The notes beneath the pieces are model-generated. The model was given only the letters and a program-made list of their open reading frames with translations. It was not told the origin of the DNA and did no database searches. A DNA stretch of 64,000 bases from Zavarzinia compransoris (GTDB lineage: Bacteria; Pseudomonadota; Alphaproteobacteria; Zavarziniales; Zavarziniaceae): contig NZ_QGLF01000004.1 in assembly GCF_003173055.1 (NCBI RefSeq), forward strand, positions 372,001 through 436,000, read 5' to 3'. Shown here one piece after another: positions 55,299 through 63,521 of this stretch. Made by a program: the position numbers and the translations under genes. Numbering within the stretch: position 1 is the first letter of the stretch; each line of letters starts with the position of its first letter.

Positions 55299-55801
55299 GG
55301 CTCCACCCTTCGGCGCAGAAGGATGGCGCGATGCTGCTCGGCCGTGTAGCCGCGCGGCTCTTGGCCGGCAGCAAGACGATTGTGAACGTGTCGCCAATGA
55401 TGCGGCGAGACCTCGGCGGGATTGATGCCGATCGACTCGATGGCGTCGACGATCTGCAGAACGCGTTCAACCTTCGGCCAGCCGTCCATCCTCAGCAGAA
55501 TATCGCCGCCGGGGCGCACGAAGGGCAGCGTCTGATAGGGCTCGCCCGGCGAGATCGCGCGCACGATGTCGATGCGTGAGATGATCGTCCCGAAGTCATT
55601 GGCCGCCCAACGGACAAACGCGAAGACGCTATGGGGCGGGAAGCTGACGACGCGGCGGCGGCGATCGAGAATCTGTTCGTGGACGTCCTGGCCGAACCTG
55701 ACCCAGTATTCGATCTTCTTCTCAATCCAAGTCAGCTCGACGTGGGTCAGACCAACCACGGTCGGCGTCGCAACGCGACGTAGGTCAGGAGCGCCATTCA
55801 T
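55295..55801 (-). CDS. DUF2840 protein
   Basis: A 168-residue protein with LTWIEKKIEYWVRFGQDVHE and FAFVRWAANDFGTIISRIDI, matching DUF2840, a marker of this ICE class always found by traF. Function unknown. ATGA overlaps on both sides. Confidence 0.85.
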   Translation of the reverse strand: MNGAPDLRRVATPTVVGLTHVELTWIEKKIEYWVRFGQDVHEQILDRRRRVVSFPPHSVFAFVRWAANDFGTIISRIDIVRAISPGEPYQTLPFVRPGGDILLRMDGWPKVERVLQIVDAIESIGINPAEVSPHHWRHVHNRLAAGQEPRGYTAEQHRAILLRRRVEP

Positions 55802-56052
55802 GGCGTGCCTCCTTCAGTTGGGGGAAATTCGCGGGCGAGCAGTTCGCGCAGCATGTCGGCGACAGTTACACCGCGCTGGAACGCGACGATCTTGATCTGG
55901 CCGCGCATGTCGGGCGTGACGTCGATGGTGAGGCGTGCGGTGAAACTGGCGGCGTCGCCGCCGCGCGCGGGGCGCGGATCGGGGGCTTTGACCCAGCTCT
56001 CAGGATCGGCTGGGCGTGCAGTGAAGGTACGTTTGTGGGATCGGTCCGTCAT
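55798..56052 (-). CDS. small partition partner, ribbon-helix-helix-like
   Basis: An 84-residue protein: a basic disordered N-terminus then FTARLTIDVTPDMRGQIKIV and GVTVADMLRELLAREFP, which looks like a ribbon-helix-helix domain. Directly downstream of parA with ATGA overlap, so it probably binds a centromere-like site as ParA's partner. Confidence 0.75.
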   Translation of the reverse strand: MTDRSHKRTFTARPADPESWVKAPDPRPARGGDAASFTARLTIDVTPDMRGQIKIVAFQRGVTVADMLRELLAREFPPTEGGTP

Positions 56053-56687
56053 GGCGCGATCCTCCCGATCTCGGTGCAAAGTGCGGTGATCTCGCGCGCG
56101 GCGGGGCTGCGTTCGTTGATCTCCGAGACGAGGCGGCCGGAGCGCGCCGCGTCGGCGAAGGTGACGCGCTGGCCGACGGTGCTGGTGAGTACCGGCGGAT
56201 CGTGATCGGCGAGCGTCTCGGCCGTTTCGCGGGCAATGACCGTGCGTGCTCCACACCGATTCAGCACAAAGCGGGCGGCGAGCTGGGGGCGGTAGATACG
56301 CGCCTCGCCGAGCAGCGAGAGCATCTCCGCGGACGCCCAGCCATCGAAAGGCGATGGCTGCACGGGGATCAGCACCAGGTCGGCGGCAAGCAGCGCGGAC
56401 CGCATCAAGCTAGCGACACGCGGTGGCCCGTCGATCACCACATGGTCGGCGCTTCGCGCCAGTTCCGGCGCTTCGCTATAAAGCGTATCTCGCGCCAGAC
56501 CGACGACACCAAACAGGCGTCCGAGGCCTTCGCGCGCTCGCTGCTGCGACCAGTCGAGCGCCGAGCCTTGGGGATCGGCGTCGATGAGCACGACGCGCTT
56601 TCCTCGCCGAGCCCATTCGCCGGCTAGATGCAGCGCGAGCGTCGTCTTGCCGACGCCACCCTTCTGATTGAGGAGCGCGACGATCAT
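56049..56687 (-). CDS. parA: ParA family partition ATPase
   Basis: A 212-residue ATPase starting at ATG 56687. Deviant Walker A LNQKGGVGKTTLALHLA, Walker A' region VLIDADPQGSALDW, and IDGPPRVASLMRSAL. Likely stabilises the excised ICE. ATGA overlaps with both neighbours. Confidence 0.92.
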   Translation of the reverse strand: MIVALLNQKGGVGKTTLALHLAGEWARRGKRVVLIDADPQGSALDWSQQRAREGLGRLFGVVGLARDTLYSEAPELARSADHVVIDGPPRVASLMRSALLAADLVLIPVQPSPFDGWASAEMLSLLGEARIYRPQLAARFVLNRCGARTVIARETAETLADHDPPVLTSTVGQRVTFADAARSGRLVSEINERSPAAREITALCTEIGRIAP

Positions 56688-56974
56688 GACGCGCCGCCGC
56701 GGCGCACGGGCATTCCCCCGGCGGGCGTCGCCTGTCGCTTCGCAGGGTGGACAACACCGTGGCCCGGATCCGACGTCGACTGCCGTGTGCCGCGATCGGC
56801 CCAAGCTTGCAGATCGTCGAGCGCATAGACAATGCGGCCACCCAGCTTGCGATAAACCGGTCCCGTGCCGTAGGTGCGGTGCTTCTCCAGCGTGCGACCA
56901 GACAGACCGAGGAAGCGCGCGGCCTCAGGTGTGCGGAGATAGCGTGGCGGGGAGTCGAGTCGCGCTGCTGACAT
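56684..56974 (-). CDS. helix-turn-helix (AlpA/MerR-like) DNA-binding protein
   Basis: A 96-residue protein starting at ATG 56974. YLRTPEAARFLGLSGRTLEK is the HTH; the wing is GPVYRKLGGRIVYALDDLQA. A basic C-terminal tail follows. Overlaps parA by 4 bp; presumably regulates the parA-traF run. Confidence 0.85.
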   Translation of the reverse strand: MSAARLDSPPRYLRTPEAARFLGLSGRTLEKHRTYGTGPVYRKLGGRIVYALDDLQAWADRGTRQSTSDPGHGVVHPAKRQATPAGGMPVRRGGAS

Positions 56975-57124
56975 TGGGGCCTCCGGGGCATCGGCTGCCC
57001 CGCCGGCGTGCAGTGGCGAAGCGGCGACCACGATGGCGAACCACCGGCGTCAGGGTGGATGACGGAGTGAGACCCCTGCGAGCGCGTACCCCCTCGGCGA
57101 GGTGGAGAGGAGCTGGCGCGTGGG

Positions 57125-57893
57125 TCAGCGGCCGGCGAGCAAGCGGAGATAGCCGCCGCGCATCATTGTCTGGGCGTCCTTGACCAGGCGGATCGTTTGC
57201 GCACGGATGGGCGACGTTTTCCATTCGGTGGCGGACTGGCCCGGCGTATCGAACAGGACGCCGGCGATTTCGCGATAAGTGGCACCTGATAATCGGCCGT
57301 CCAGGGCGCGCACCATGCGCACCAGCCGCAAGCGGTGACGCGGCGTGAGCGTGAGCGCGCGCGGTAGCGGACCGGCGGGGCGTCCGAACAGACGGCGTTG
57401 GAATCGCAGCGCCGCTTCAGCGCGGATGTGGAAGCTGTCGTCGAGCGGCAGCAGCACGGCGAGCGGTTGAGTCGGGTTGATGGCGCCGACGACTAAGTGG
57501 TGGTCACCGCCGGCGTCGGCCAGCACGATGGCGCCAGCGCCTTGCGCGTGCGGCGTCGCGTGGGCGAGGTCGAGTTGTTCGAGCCGTCGCGCCATCCGAA
57601 ACACCGTCGGCGCGGCTTCAAGCAGGAGTACGCTGGCGACGAGTTCGGGTCGCCAAAAAATCGCGGTCTCATGAGGGGAGCGGTCGGGATCGATCAGGAA
57701 AGCGTAACCCCCATTGCGGGGCGGCGCTCCTATGCGAAGCGTCTGGTCCGCTCGCCAGCACGCTGCGCAAGCGGTCGTACTCGCTGCGATACTCGGGATT
57801 GCGGCGCAGAAATTCCCACGCGAAGCCTTGCCGCTCCAGCCGGTTCAGGGCGCGTTCGGTTTGTTGCAATCGCCAATCGGGCGGCTCGGCCAT
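57125..57893 (-). pseudogene. DUF6499-DUF2285 regulator, split by a one-base frameshift
   Basis: The upstream part (57893 down to about 57698) encodes the DUF6499 domain (GFAWEFLRRNPEYRSEYDRL, then WGLRF). The matching DUF2285 half, including FWRPELVASVLLLEAAP and continuing to 57125, is in another frame. Dropping one base at GG 57697-57698 joins them as GLRFLIDPDRSPHETAIFWR. The intact form is a single protein in related ICEs. It may be an inactivating mutation or a sequencing error. Confidence 0.75.
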
Positions 57894-58017
57894 ACGCGTC
57901 TCCTCGTTCGCGCTCAGAGTGACCCCTTGCGTGCGAAGAGTTGCCGCCGACGAGATGTGACGGAAGTCCCCGAATCTGGGCGGCGCGATGCCTCCCACAA
58001 CCGAAGAGTGTCTTGCT

Positions 58018-58293
58018 TTAGGACACGCGGGGACGGAGGAGTTCGCGATAGCCGGTGGTCGTCATCCAGCGGGCGCGGGCGAGATGGCTTTGATGAATAA
58101 CGCGAGCGCGTTCGGGGTCATCGTCGGAGTCGAATCCGAATATGATTTGCACCGCCTCACGCCAATCGGCCCCTTCCGCGTCGGCGTCGAGCAACCGGAT
58201 ATAGGCGGCGAGATGGCTTTCATCGTAGGCCGTGAGACGGTCGCTCTCGGGCGGACGATCCAGGAAGGCCATCGTGATCATCGGCGCGTCCAT
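58018..58293 (-). CDS. small DUF2285-type protein
   Basis: A 91-residue protein, DRLTAYDESHLAAYIRLLDA, EGADWREAV and HLARARWMTTTGYRELLR, conserved near the DUF2285 regulators in this ICE class. Probably DNA-binding. Divergent from the XRE gene; the palindromic promoter region at 58416-58443 lies between them. Confidence 0.75.
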   Translation of the reverse strand: MDAPMITMAFLDRPPESDRLTAYDESHLAAYIRLLDADAEGADWREAVQIIFGFDSDDDPERARVIHQSHLARARWMTTTGYRELLRPRVS

Positions 58294-58415
58294 CTGTCTT
58301 GGTTAATTGATCGTATCGGCTCCGCCAAGGCACGCCAGACCAACAAGTGAAATTTCCTGATGCTTTTCACGCATCGCGGCAGCCCACTGGCGGCATCACG
58401 CGCAGGCGGCATGGC

Positions 58416-58443
58416 CGTGTATTATAACACGTAGCGATATAAT
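58416..58443. promoter_or_regulatory. divergent promoters with palindromic operator
   Basis: A perfect TATAAT for the plus strand is at 58438-58443 and a perfect TATAAT for the minus strand (ATTATA) at 58421-58426. The latter sits inside the palindrome CGTGT-ATTATA-ACACG (58416-58431). Likely the XRE regulator binds here to balance both directions. No good -35 boxes were seen, so activation or an extended -10 is possible. Confidence 0.55.
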
Positions 58444-58467
58444 GCACATTTGTTTCCTATCCTGCGG

Positions 58468-58695
58468 ATGGACATTCGCAGGATCTTTGGAGCCAACGTC
58501 AGGAGGTATCGCATCGCGGCCGGTCTGAGCCAGGAGGCGGTCGCCGTGAAAATGGGTGTGGACCGCGCTTATGTGAGCGGCATGGAGCGGGGCCAGCAGA
58601 ATGTCACGCTGTTGACGATGTGGCATTTGGCGGAAGCGTTGGATGTCAGGCCGGTCGATCTGCTCGACGAGACGGTAAAGAAGGGTGAGAAGTGA
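58468..58695 (+). CDS. XRE family transcriptional regulator
   Basis: A 75-residue HTH protein starting at ATG 58468 (MDIRRIFGANVRRYRIAAGL). Helix-turn-helix SQEAVAVKMGVDRAYVSGME, then RGQQNVTLLTMWHLAEALDV. Small XRE regulators like this commonly control ICE transfer or excision. Divergent from the DUF2285-type genes. Confidence 0.88.
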   Translation: MDIRRIFGANVRRYRIAAGLSQEAVAVKMGVDRAYVSGMERGQQNVTLLTMWHLAEALDVRPVDLLDETVKKGEK

Positions 58696-58804
58696 GTCTG
58701 CCCGAGTCGCACTTCTGATCGGCGGAAAGGCACAAAGCCGATAAACCGCCGAGGCGTAAAGCCGACATTGCACGAAGCCGAAACCGCGGATCTTAAACGA
58801 CTTG

Positions 58805-58827
58805 CCCCGCCCGAGGATCGGGCGGGG
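58805..58827. terminator. hairpin between convergent xre and DUF736
   Basis: CCCCGCCCGA (58805-58814) pairs exactly with TCGGGCGGGG (58818-58827) across 3 nt, between two convergent genes. Likely bidirectional. Confidence 0.7.
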
Positions 58828-58840
58828 AGTCGCGGGCCGG

Positions 58841-59167
58841 CTAGTCGGAGCGGCGGCCGTTGGGGCGTGACCAGATGAGGCTGTAACCCTCGCCCTCCTC
58901 GTCGTCGAAGAGGTTGGCGTAGATCGGGGCGGTGAAGCTCGGATCGTCGAGCTTGAGGCCCAGATAATCGCGGCCCTCGTTGCTGCGCTTGGACCAGGCG
59001 GCGCCGATCTCGACGCGGCCAGCGAAGACGCGGTGGCTGGGGGCGTTCTCGCCGGAGCGGTTGGCCTCGGGGACGATGCGAACGTTCTTGGCCTGGACGC
59101 TGAGGGTGACAATTTGACCGGTGAACTCGTTGGAGCCGGACTTCTTGAAGGTGCCGATGGTCGCCAT
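58841..59167 (-). CDS. DUF736 protein, second copy
   Basis: A 108-residue protein, [20 protein letters not shown] and [20 protein letters not shown], clearly the canonical DUF736 form. Shares the domain with 54372-54707 but is diverged, so the two are probably long-standing paralogues with separate roles. Function unknown. Confidence 0.87.
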   Translation of the reverse strand: MATIGTFKKSGSNEFTGQIVTLSVQAKNVRIVPEANRSGENAPSHRVFAGRVEIGAAWSKRSNEGRDYLGLKLDDPSFTAPIYANLFDDEEGEGYSLIWSRPNGRRSD

Positions 59168-59726
59168 GATAGTTCTCCTTGCACTCTGTTCCGAGCCCGC
59201 ACCATTGCGGCCTCGATGGCGATCGACAGGCCGGAGGCGATCGACGCGGCACCTGCTCGCAGGCCGAAGCGGAGCGGAGGATGGCAGCCAGGCAACTTTC
59301 TTGTTTCGCGAGGAATGACGGCGCAGCCGGCAGGGGAAGAAAGGCGATCGGCGCCATTGCCGCATAGGCGATCGAGGCGTAGCCGACCTTCGGCCAGATC
59401 AGCCCATTGAAGAGGCCGTTTGGAGCGGTCGACCAGACAGAGACCGAGCAACGGAGAACGTGGCGACCTCGCTGCAACCGTCGAGATCACAGGAACGATT
59501 CACGCGATCGATGACCCGCTCGGCGTGCAGGCCGCGGCGCGCATCAGTCGTGAGTCGCCATTCCACGATCCAGGCCAACGTGGCGTGAGCGTTTCAGTCT
59601 CCGAAGCAATTGCCACGGAAATAAGCGCCACAATGCCGGGTCTGATCAGCGCCATAGCGATGGCAAGATATGTTCCGTTCACTCGGTCCGCTCCGGCGAC
59701 TAGGCACGCTCCGCAGCTCTACGGTG
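59168..59726. other. 560-bp stretch without a convincing gene
   Basis: No intact gene is supported. Short minus-strand hydrophobic fragments, YLAIAMALIRPGIVALISVA near 59620-59680 and [20 protein letters not shown] near 59320-59400, lie in different frames and look like pieces of one decayed small membrane-protein gene. The segment around 59255-59320 resembles the leader at 62180-62250. Confidence 0.35.
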
Positions 59727-60167
59727 TCAGCCGTGCGCGACGTTCCCGGCGGCTGGTCCGGGCGCAGCCATGGCCGTAACCCGCACGAACGCCGTGACGC
59801 CGACAGCAATCGCACCAACGACGGAAAAGACGATCTGCCAAGTGTCGGACGGCATGGTGTGCTTCACGATGCCATGGGTGGCGTGATAGCCGGCGAGCGC
59901 AGCGGGCGCGACGAAGGCGACTGCGATCGCGAACCGTAGCCACAGGGGTCGCACAAAGGCGAGCAGGAACTGGCCGATGCCGAACGTCAGTGCGGCGGTG
60001 ACAAGGCCGATGACGATGGCGCCAGCCCACCCGGCGCCAGTCTGATAGGCCCATACGCCGACGGTAACGCCTGCAAAGAGCGGCAGCGCGAACACGGCGA
60101 GCGTGAACAAGAGCCAGCAGAGCGTGCCGATGGCCGCGATGCTGGCGAGGATGCCGATGAAGATCAT
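59727..60167 (-). CDS. hypothetical membrane protein
   Basis: A 146-residue protein with four to five hydrophobic segments (MIFIGILASIAAIGTLCWLL, WAGAIVIGLVTAALTFGIGQ, LRFAIAVAFVAPAALAGY, IVFSVVGAIAVGVTAFV). I do not recognise the family; it is conserved in the accessory part of such ICEs by my recollection. Confidence 0.65.
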   Translation of the reverse strand: MIFIGILASIAAIGTLCWLLFTLAVFALPLFAGVTVGVWAYQTGAGWAGAIVIGLVTAALTFGIGQFLLAFVRPLWLRFAIAVAFVAPAALAGYHATHGIVKHTMPSDTWQIVFSVVGAIAVGVTAFVRVTAMAAPGPAAGNVAHG

Positions 60168-60285
60168 GGCGAAGGTCTCCCGTGAGAAAATGTCTGACGG
60201 TCGCGCCTTCCACCACCACCACGGCGCAAACCAACTATAGTCTAACTTGTGCAGTCGCGGGAGCGGGAATCAGGCATGATTTCCG

Positions 60286-61146
60286 GTGCTATGCGTTGCC
60301 AAGCTGGTAGAGGGACGACTTCCAGTTCCCCAGCGCGGGACTCAATCCGGGGCACACCGCGCAGGGGCGATAAGGGGAGAATGGCGGTGGAGCGTGGCTG
60401 GCGGATTCTTCATACCTGACGGTAACGAGGCGCTTCGGGACGACATCCCGGCCGTGGTGGAATTAATCGAGCGCACGGCGCGGTGGGTCCATCCGGACAC
60501 CTTCCGTGCCTTGCCGATTTGGGCTCCGCACACCGCGCGGGGGCGGCCGCTCTACGACGCGGGATGGACGCGCCGATACACGAATACGCGCAAGGCGACT
60601 GGCGTCACGGGCGAGAAGTTCGAAGGCAATGTTGCCGCGCTTAACGCGCTGGTCGCGGCCCTCGACGTCGCGTCGCCCAAGCCGAAGAATTGGACTGTGT
60701 GCCATATCTGGGGTTACGACGATCCGTCCTTCGCGCAACGGAGCAACGTCGTCCAGGATCCTCGCTACTTCTCCTGTGTAGCCAACATGGTGTGGCTGCC
60801 GACATCGCTGAAGGGCTTCACCGACACGCTGCCCGAGGTCAAGGCCATGCTAAGGGTTTGCGCCTTTCACCTCTACGGATGGGCTTGCGAGCATCCTTCG
60901 GTCGCCGACCAAGCCAACAAGGTGAGAGCTGGCTGGATTCAAGAAGGCTATCCGAAGAGCTGGCCGAGCCCTGATCGCCGGGGTGTACTGCCGCCAGGCA
61001 CGGCTCCGTTCAGCGCGCGGATCGAGCGGGAGATCGCCAAGCGCAAGCAGAGGATCAAGGCCGACATCGCGAACGCGGCCTTTCTGCACTATCCAAAGGA
61101 CGATGTGGAGGAAGTGCTGAGATTCTGGAAGATCGAATTGAGCTAG
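60286..61146 (+). CDS. uncharacterised protein, possible HNH-like nuclease
   Basis: Up to 286 residues; the first ~36 look unlike protein-coding sequence, so GTG 60394 after GGTGGA may be the true start. The core WTVCHIWGYDDPSFAQ followed by SCVANMVWLPTSLKGFTD resembles the His...Asn...Leu-Pro pattern of HNH (beta-beta-alpha-metal) folds, with CAFHLYGWACEHP after it and a basic helical C-terminus. It is the only plus-strand gene here and ends 8 bp from the convergent DUF2493 gene. A defence or DNA-processing role is possible but unproven. Confidence 0.6.
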   Translation: MLCVAKLVEGRLPVPQRGTQSGAHRAGAIRGEWRWSVAGGFFIPDGNEALRDDIPAVVELIERTARWVHPDTFRALPIWAPHTARGRPLYDAGWTRRYTNTRKATGVTGEKFEGNVAALNALVAALDVASPKPKNWTVCHIWGYDDPSFAQRSNVVQDPRYFSCVANMVWLPTSLKGFTDTLPEVKAMLRVCAFHLYGWACEHPSVADQANKVRAGWIQEGYPKSWPSPDRRGVLPPGTAPFSARIEREIAKRKQRIKADIANAAFLHYPKDDVEEVLRFWKIELS

Positions 61147-61153
61147 GCGGCGC

Positions 61154-62086
61154 TCACGCGCCGCCTTTGCCGAATTTCCAGACCGGAATGCCGAGCTTGC
61201 GAGCCTTGTCGGCGAGGTTGTCCTGAATGCCGGTGCCCGGGAAGTGCATGACGCCGATCGGCAGGATCTGCAGTAATTGATCGTTGCGTTTGAAAGGCGC
61301 TGCTTTGGCGTGTTTCGTCCAGTCGGGCTTAAAAGCGACCTGTGGCACTTTTCGATGGTCGGCCCAGCGGGCAGCGATGCGCTCGGCGCCCTTCGGCGAC
61401 CCGCCATGCAGTAGCACCATGTCGGGATGCTTGGCGTGGGCCTGGTCGAGCTTGGCCCAGATGAGCCGGTGATCGTTGAAGTCGAGACCGCCAGTGAGGG
61501 CGATCTTCGGACCTGCCGGTAGCATCACTTCGGTTTCGGCACGCCGCTTGGCGGCGAGAAAATCGCGACTGTCGATCATGGCCGAGGTCATGGTGCGGTG
61601 GTTGACCATCGATCCGCTGTGCGGTCGCCAGGATGATCCGGTATCTCGCTCGAAGTGCTCGGCGGCCTGGTCGCGCATCAATTCGAAAGCGTCACGGCGT
61701 TCGATCAGCGTCTGACCCTCAGCGGTGAGCCGCTCCAGCTCGACGGACTTCACCTCGGAGCCGTCCTGTTCTCGCTGGCTCCGCCGCTGCGCCTGCTCGT
61801 TGTCGTCGAGCTCGCGCTCGATCCGGCCGGTGGCGCGGTGGAAGAGATTGACCGTCGACCAGAGCAGATCGTCGAGGTCGGGCTCGAGGCGGGTGTCCTG
61901 CAAGGTGACGATCAGCGCATCGAAGATGTCGGCGATGGCGCCGGCGACGGCGTTTCCCTCGGGCAGCGGCCTCGGGTCGAGTTCGTCCTGGAAGGGGCGG
62001 AAGCCATAAAGCTGAAGTTCGGTGAGAACGTGGTCGGTAGGCGATGAAGCGTGATGGGGCTCGAAGTCGTCGCGATCGCTCGTCAT
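61154..62086 (-). CDS. DUF2493 protein
   Basis: A 310-residue protein. The C-terminal third (KIALTGGLDFNDHRLIWAKL, MVLLHGGSPKGAERIAARWA, VAFKPDW) is the DUF2493 (SLOG/Rossmann-like, nucleotide-binding) domain; the N-terminal part is helical and acidic. A regular member of this ICE class. SLOG-like folds bind nucleotide-derived ligands, but no function is established. Confidence 0.85.
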   Translation of the reverse strand: MTSDRDDFEPHHASSPTDHVLTELQLYGFRPFQDELDPRPLPEGNAVAGAIADIFDALIVTLQDTRLEPDLDDLLWSTVNLFHRATGRIERELDDNEQAQRRSQREQDGSEVKSVELERLTAEGQTLIERRDAFELMRDQAAEHFERDTGSSWRPHSGSMVNHRTMTSAMIDSRDFLAAKRRAETEVMLPAGPKIALTGGLDFNDHRLIWAKLDQAHAKHPDMVLLHGGSPKGAERIAARWADHRKVPQVAFKPDWTKHAKAAPFKRNDQLLQILPIGVMHFPGTGIQDNLADKARKLGIPVWKFGKGGA

Positions 62087-62408
62087 GGGATGCTCCTTCG
62101 TCGGTCTGACCGCGACCCTCGCGGCCTTCTGGCGACGAAAGCCGTCGGGCGGGCCGGGCCTGCACCCGAAGCGAAGCGCAGGGCCGAAGCGTCAGCGGAG
62201 GATGGCGAAGCCCGGTTGTTTTGCTTCGCGATGCAAAGGCCCGAAGGGCCGGCGGAAAAGAACCGGGCGCAGCCATTGCCGGGCCGGACCGTTTGACGGC
62301 CGATCGCCCTCTCGAAGGCCGGGGCGCGGTCTCTTCCGACGAGATGGGAAGCAGCCAGAGCGATCGTGTGACGGCGCGCCGCTGGCAACACTGCGGTCGC
62401 CGTCCGGA
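62087..62408. other. leader region, no gene
   Basis: About 320 bp upstream of the DUF2493 gene without a supported ORF. It is rich in short inverted repeats (e.g. GGCCCGAAGGGCC near 62238) and shares GCCGAAGCG...AGCGGAGGATGGC and TTTCGCGA-like blocks with 59255-59320. Confidence 0.4.
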
Positions 62409-63452
62409 CTACACCGCTTCGACCGCCATGAAGCGTGCGACATCTTCCGGGGCGAGCTGGACGCGGATGTTGGCCCAGAGTGCGACGATGCCGATCAGCC
62501 TGAGATCCTCGTTGAAGTCCCCGAGCGTCGGCGACAGGACAATTGCCTCGATGCCGGCAGCGTTCGCCCGGTCGATCAGGCTATCGCGCGCGCCGTCGCC
62601 GGCCGGATCGTCGTCGCGCACGATGTAGAGTCGGCGGAGTCTTGCCGGGAACAGGATGGCTGCGAGGTGCGCGGCCGAGAGCGCGGCGACCATCGGCATA
62701 CGGGGCGCTGCCATGCGCAACGACAGGATGGTTTCGATGCCTTCGCCGGCCGCCATCACGTTGTGTGCCACGCCGAACCGGACTGCGTGGCCGAGGAGGT
62801 CGCCCATCGCTCGCCTGGGCGTGTCGATCGGCGCCTTGCCGCTGCCGTCGGGTGCAATCCAGGTGCGATGCGCGCCGGTGATCCGCCCGCCGAGATCGGT
62901 GACGGATGCGATCATCGCCGGCCAGCTCTCGGTCGGACTATGCTCGTCCGGCCGGTAATAGCATCGCGGGTGGAAGCGCAGCGATCCGGTGCCGTGCAAA
63001 GCCGTGATGCCGCGTTGGCGTATGTACGTTTCCACGATCGTGCCCGGTATCGGTTGCGACATGGCGAAGAGCCGGCGTGCCGCCTCCGGCGATCCGATCG
63101 GAGCTGGCGCCTGTCGCGGCCGTGGTTGCGGCTCAGGCTCGGGATGCGGAAGGCTAAGGAAGGTCCGGGCCTCTTTGGCGATGTCCTTGAAGTCGACCAG
63201 ACCGCAGCTCTCGCGGATGACGTCGAGGAGATCGCCATGTTCGCCCGTGGCGGCATCGGTCCATTTGCCGGCCGCACCCTTGCCGCTGTCGCCGCCCTTC
63301 AGCCGGACGAACATCGAGCGGCCCGGCGTGTTGCGAGCGTCGCCGACCAGCCAGTAGCGTCCTTCACGGCGGCCGTTGGAAAGATAATGACGACAGACCG
63401 CCTCAGCCTGTCCGGCCATACGGCGCGCCAGATCGGATGCATTGTCCGACAT
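62409..63452 (-). CDS. Toprim domain protein (DUF7146/primase-like)
   Basis: A 347-residue protein. N-terminal zinc-less primase-like region (GKWTDAATGEHGDLLDVIRE), middle DLGGRITGAHRTWIAPDGSG, and a Toprim domain with GEGIET (catalytic Glu) and IVRDDDPAGDGA (DxD). Related to plasmid/ICE DNA primases, so it may support replication of the excised or transferred element. Confidence 0.87.
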   Translation of the reverse strand: MSDNASDLARRMAGQAEAVCRHYLSNGRREGRYWLVGDARNTPGRSMFVRLKGGDSGKGAAGKWTDAATGEHGDLLDVIRESCGLVDFKDIAKEARTFLSLPHPEPEPQPRPRQAPAPIGSPEAARRLFAMSQPIPGTIVETYIRQRGITALHGTGSLRFHPRCYYRPDEHSPTESWPAMIASVTDLGGRITGAHRTWIAPDGSGKAPIDTPRRAMGDLLGHAVRFGVAHNVMAAGEGIETILSLRMAAPRMPMVAALSAAHLAAILFPARLRRLYIVRDDDPAGDGARDSLIDRANAAGIEAIVLSPTLGDFNEDLRLIGIVALWANIRVQLAPEDVARFMAVEAV

Positions 63453-63468
63453 CGTGTCCTCCGAAACG

Positions 63469-63497
63469 AAAAAGGGCCCGCCATCGCTGGCGGGCCC
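63469..63497 (-). terminator. rho-independent terminator of the parB-like gene
   Basis: GGGCCCGCCA (63474-63483) pairs exactly with TGGCGGGCCC (63488-63497) across TCGC, and reading on the minus strand is followed by TTTTT (63469-63473). The clearest intrinsic terminator in the window. Confidence 0.85.
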
Positions 63498-63521
63498 CTG
63501 GCAGTGCGGTTGGCTCCTTCG

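Noticed and set aside
57669..57720. Programmed ribosomal frameshift in the DUF6499-DUF2285 gene
   Set aside because: The junction TTT CCT GAT has no slippery heptamer, no in-frame stop at the shift site and no obvious stimulatory structure; a mutation or sequencing error is simpler.
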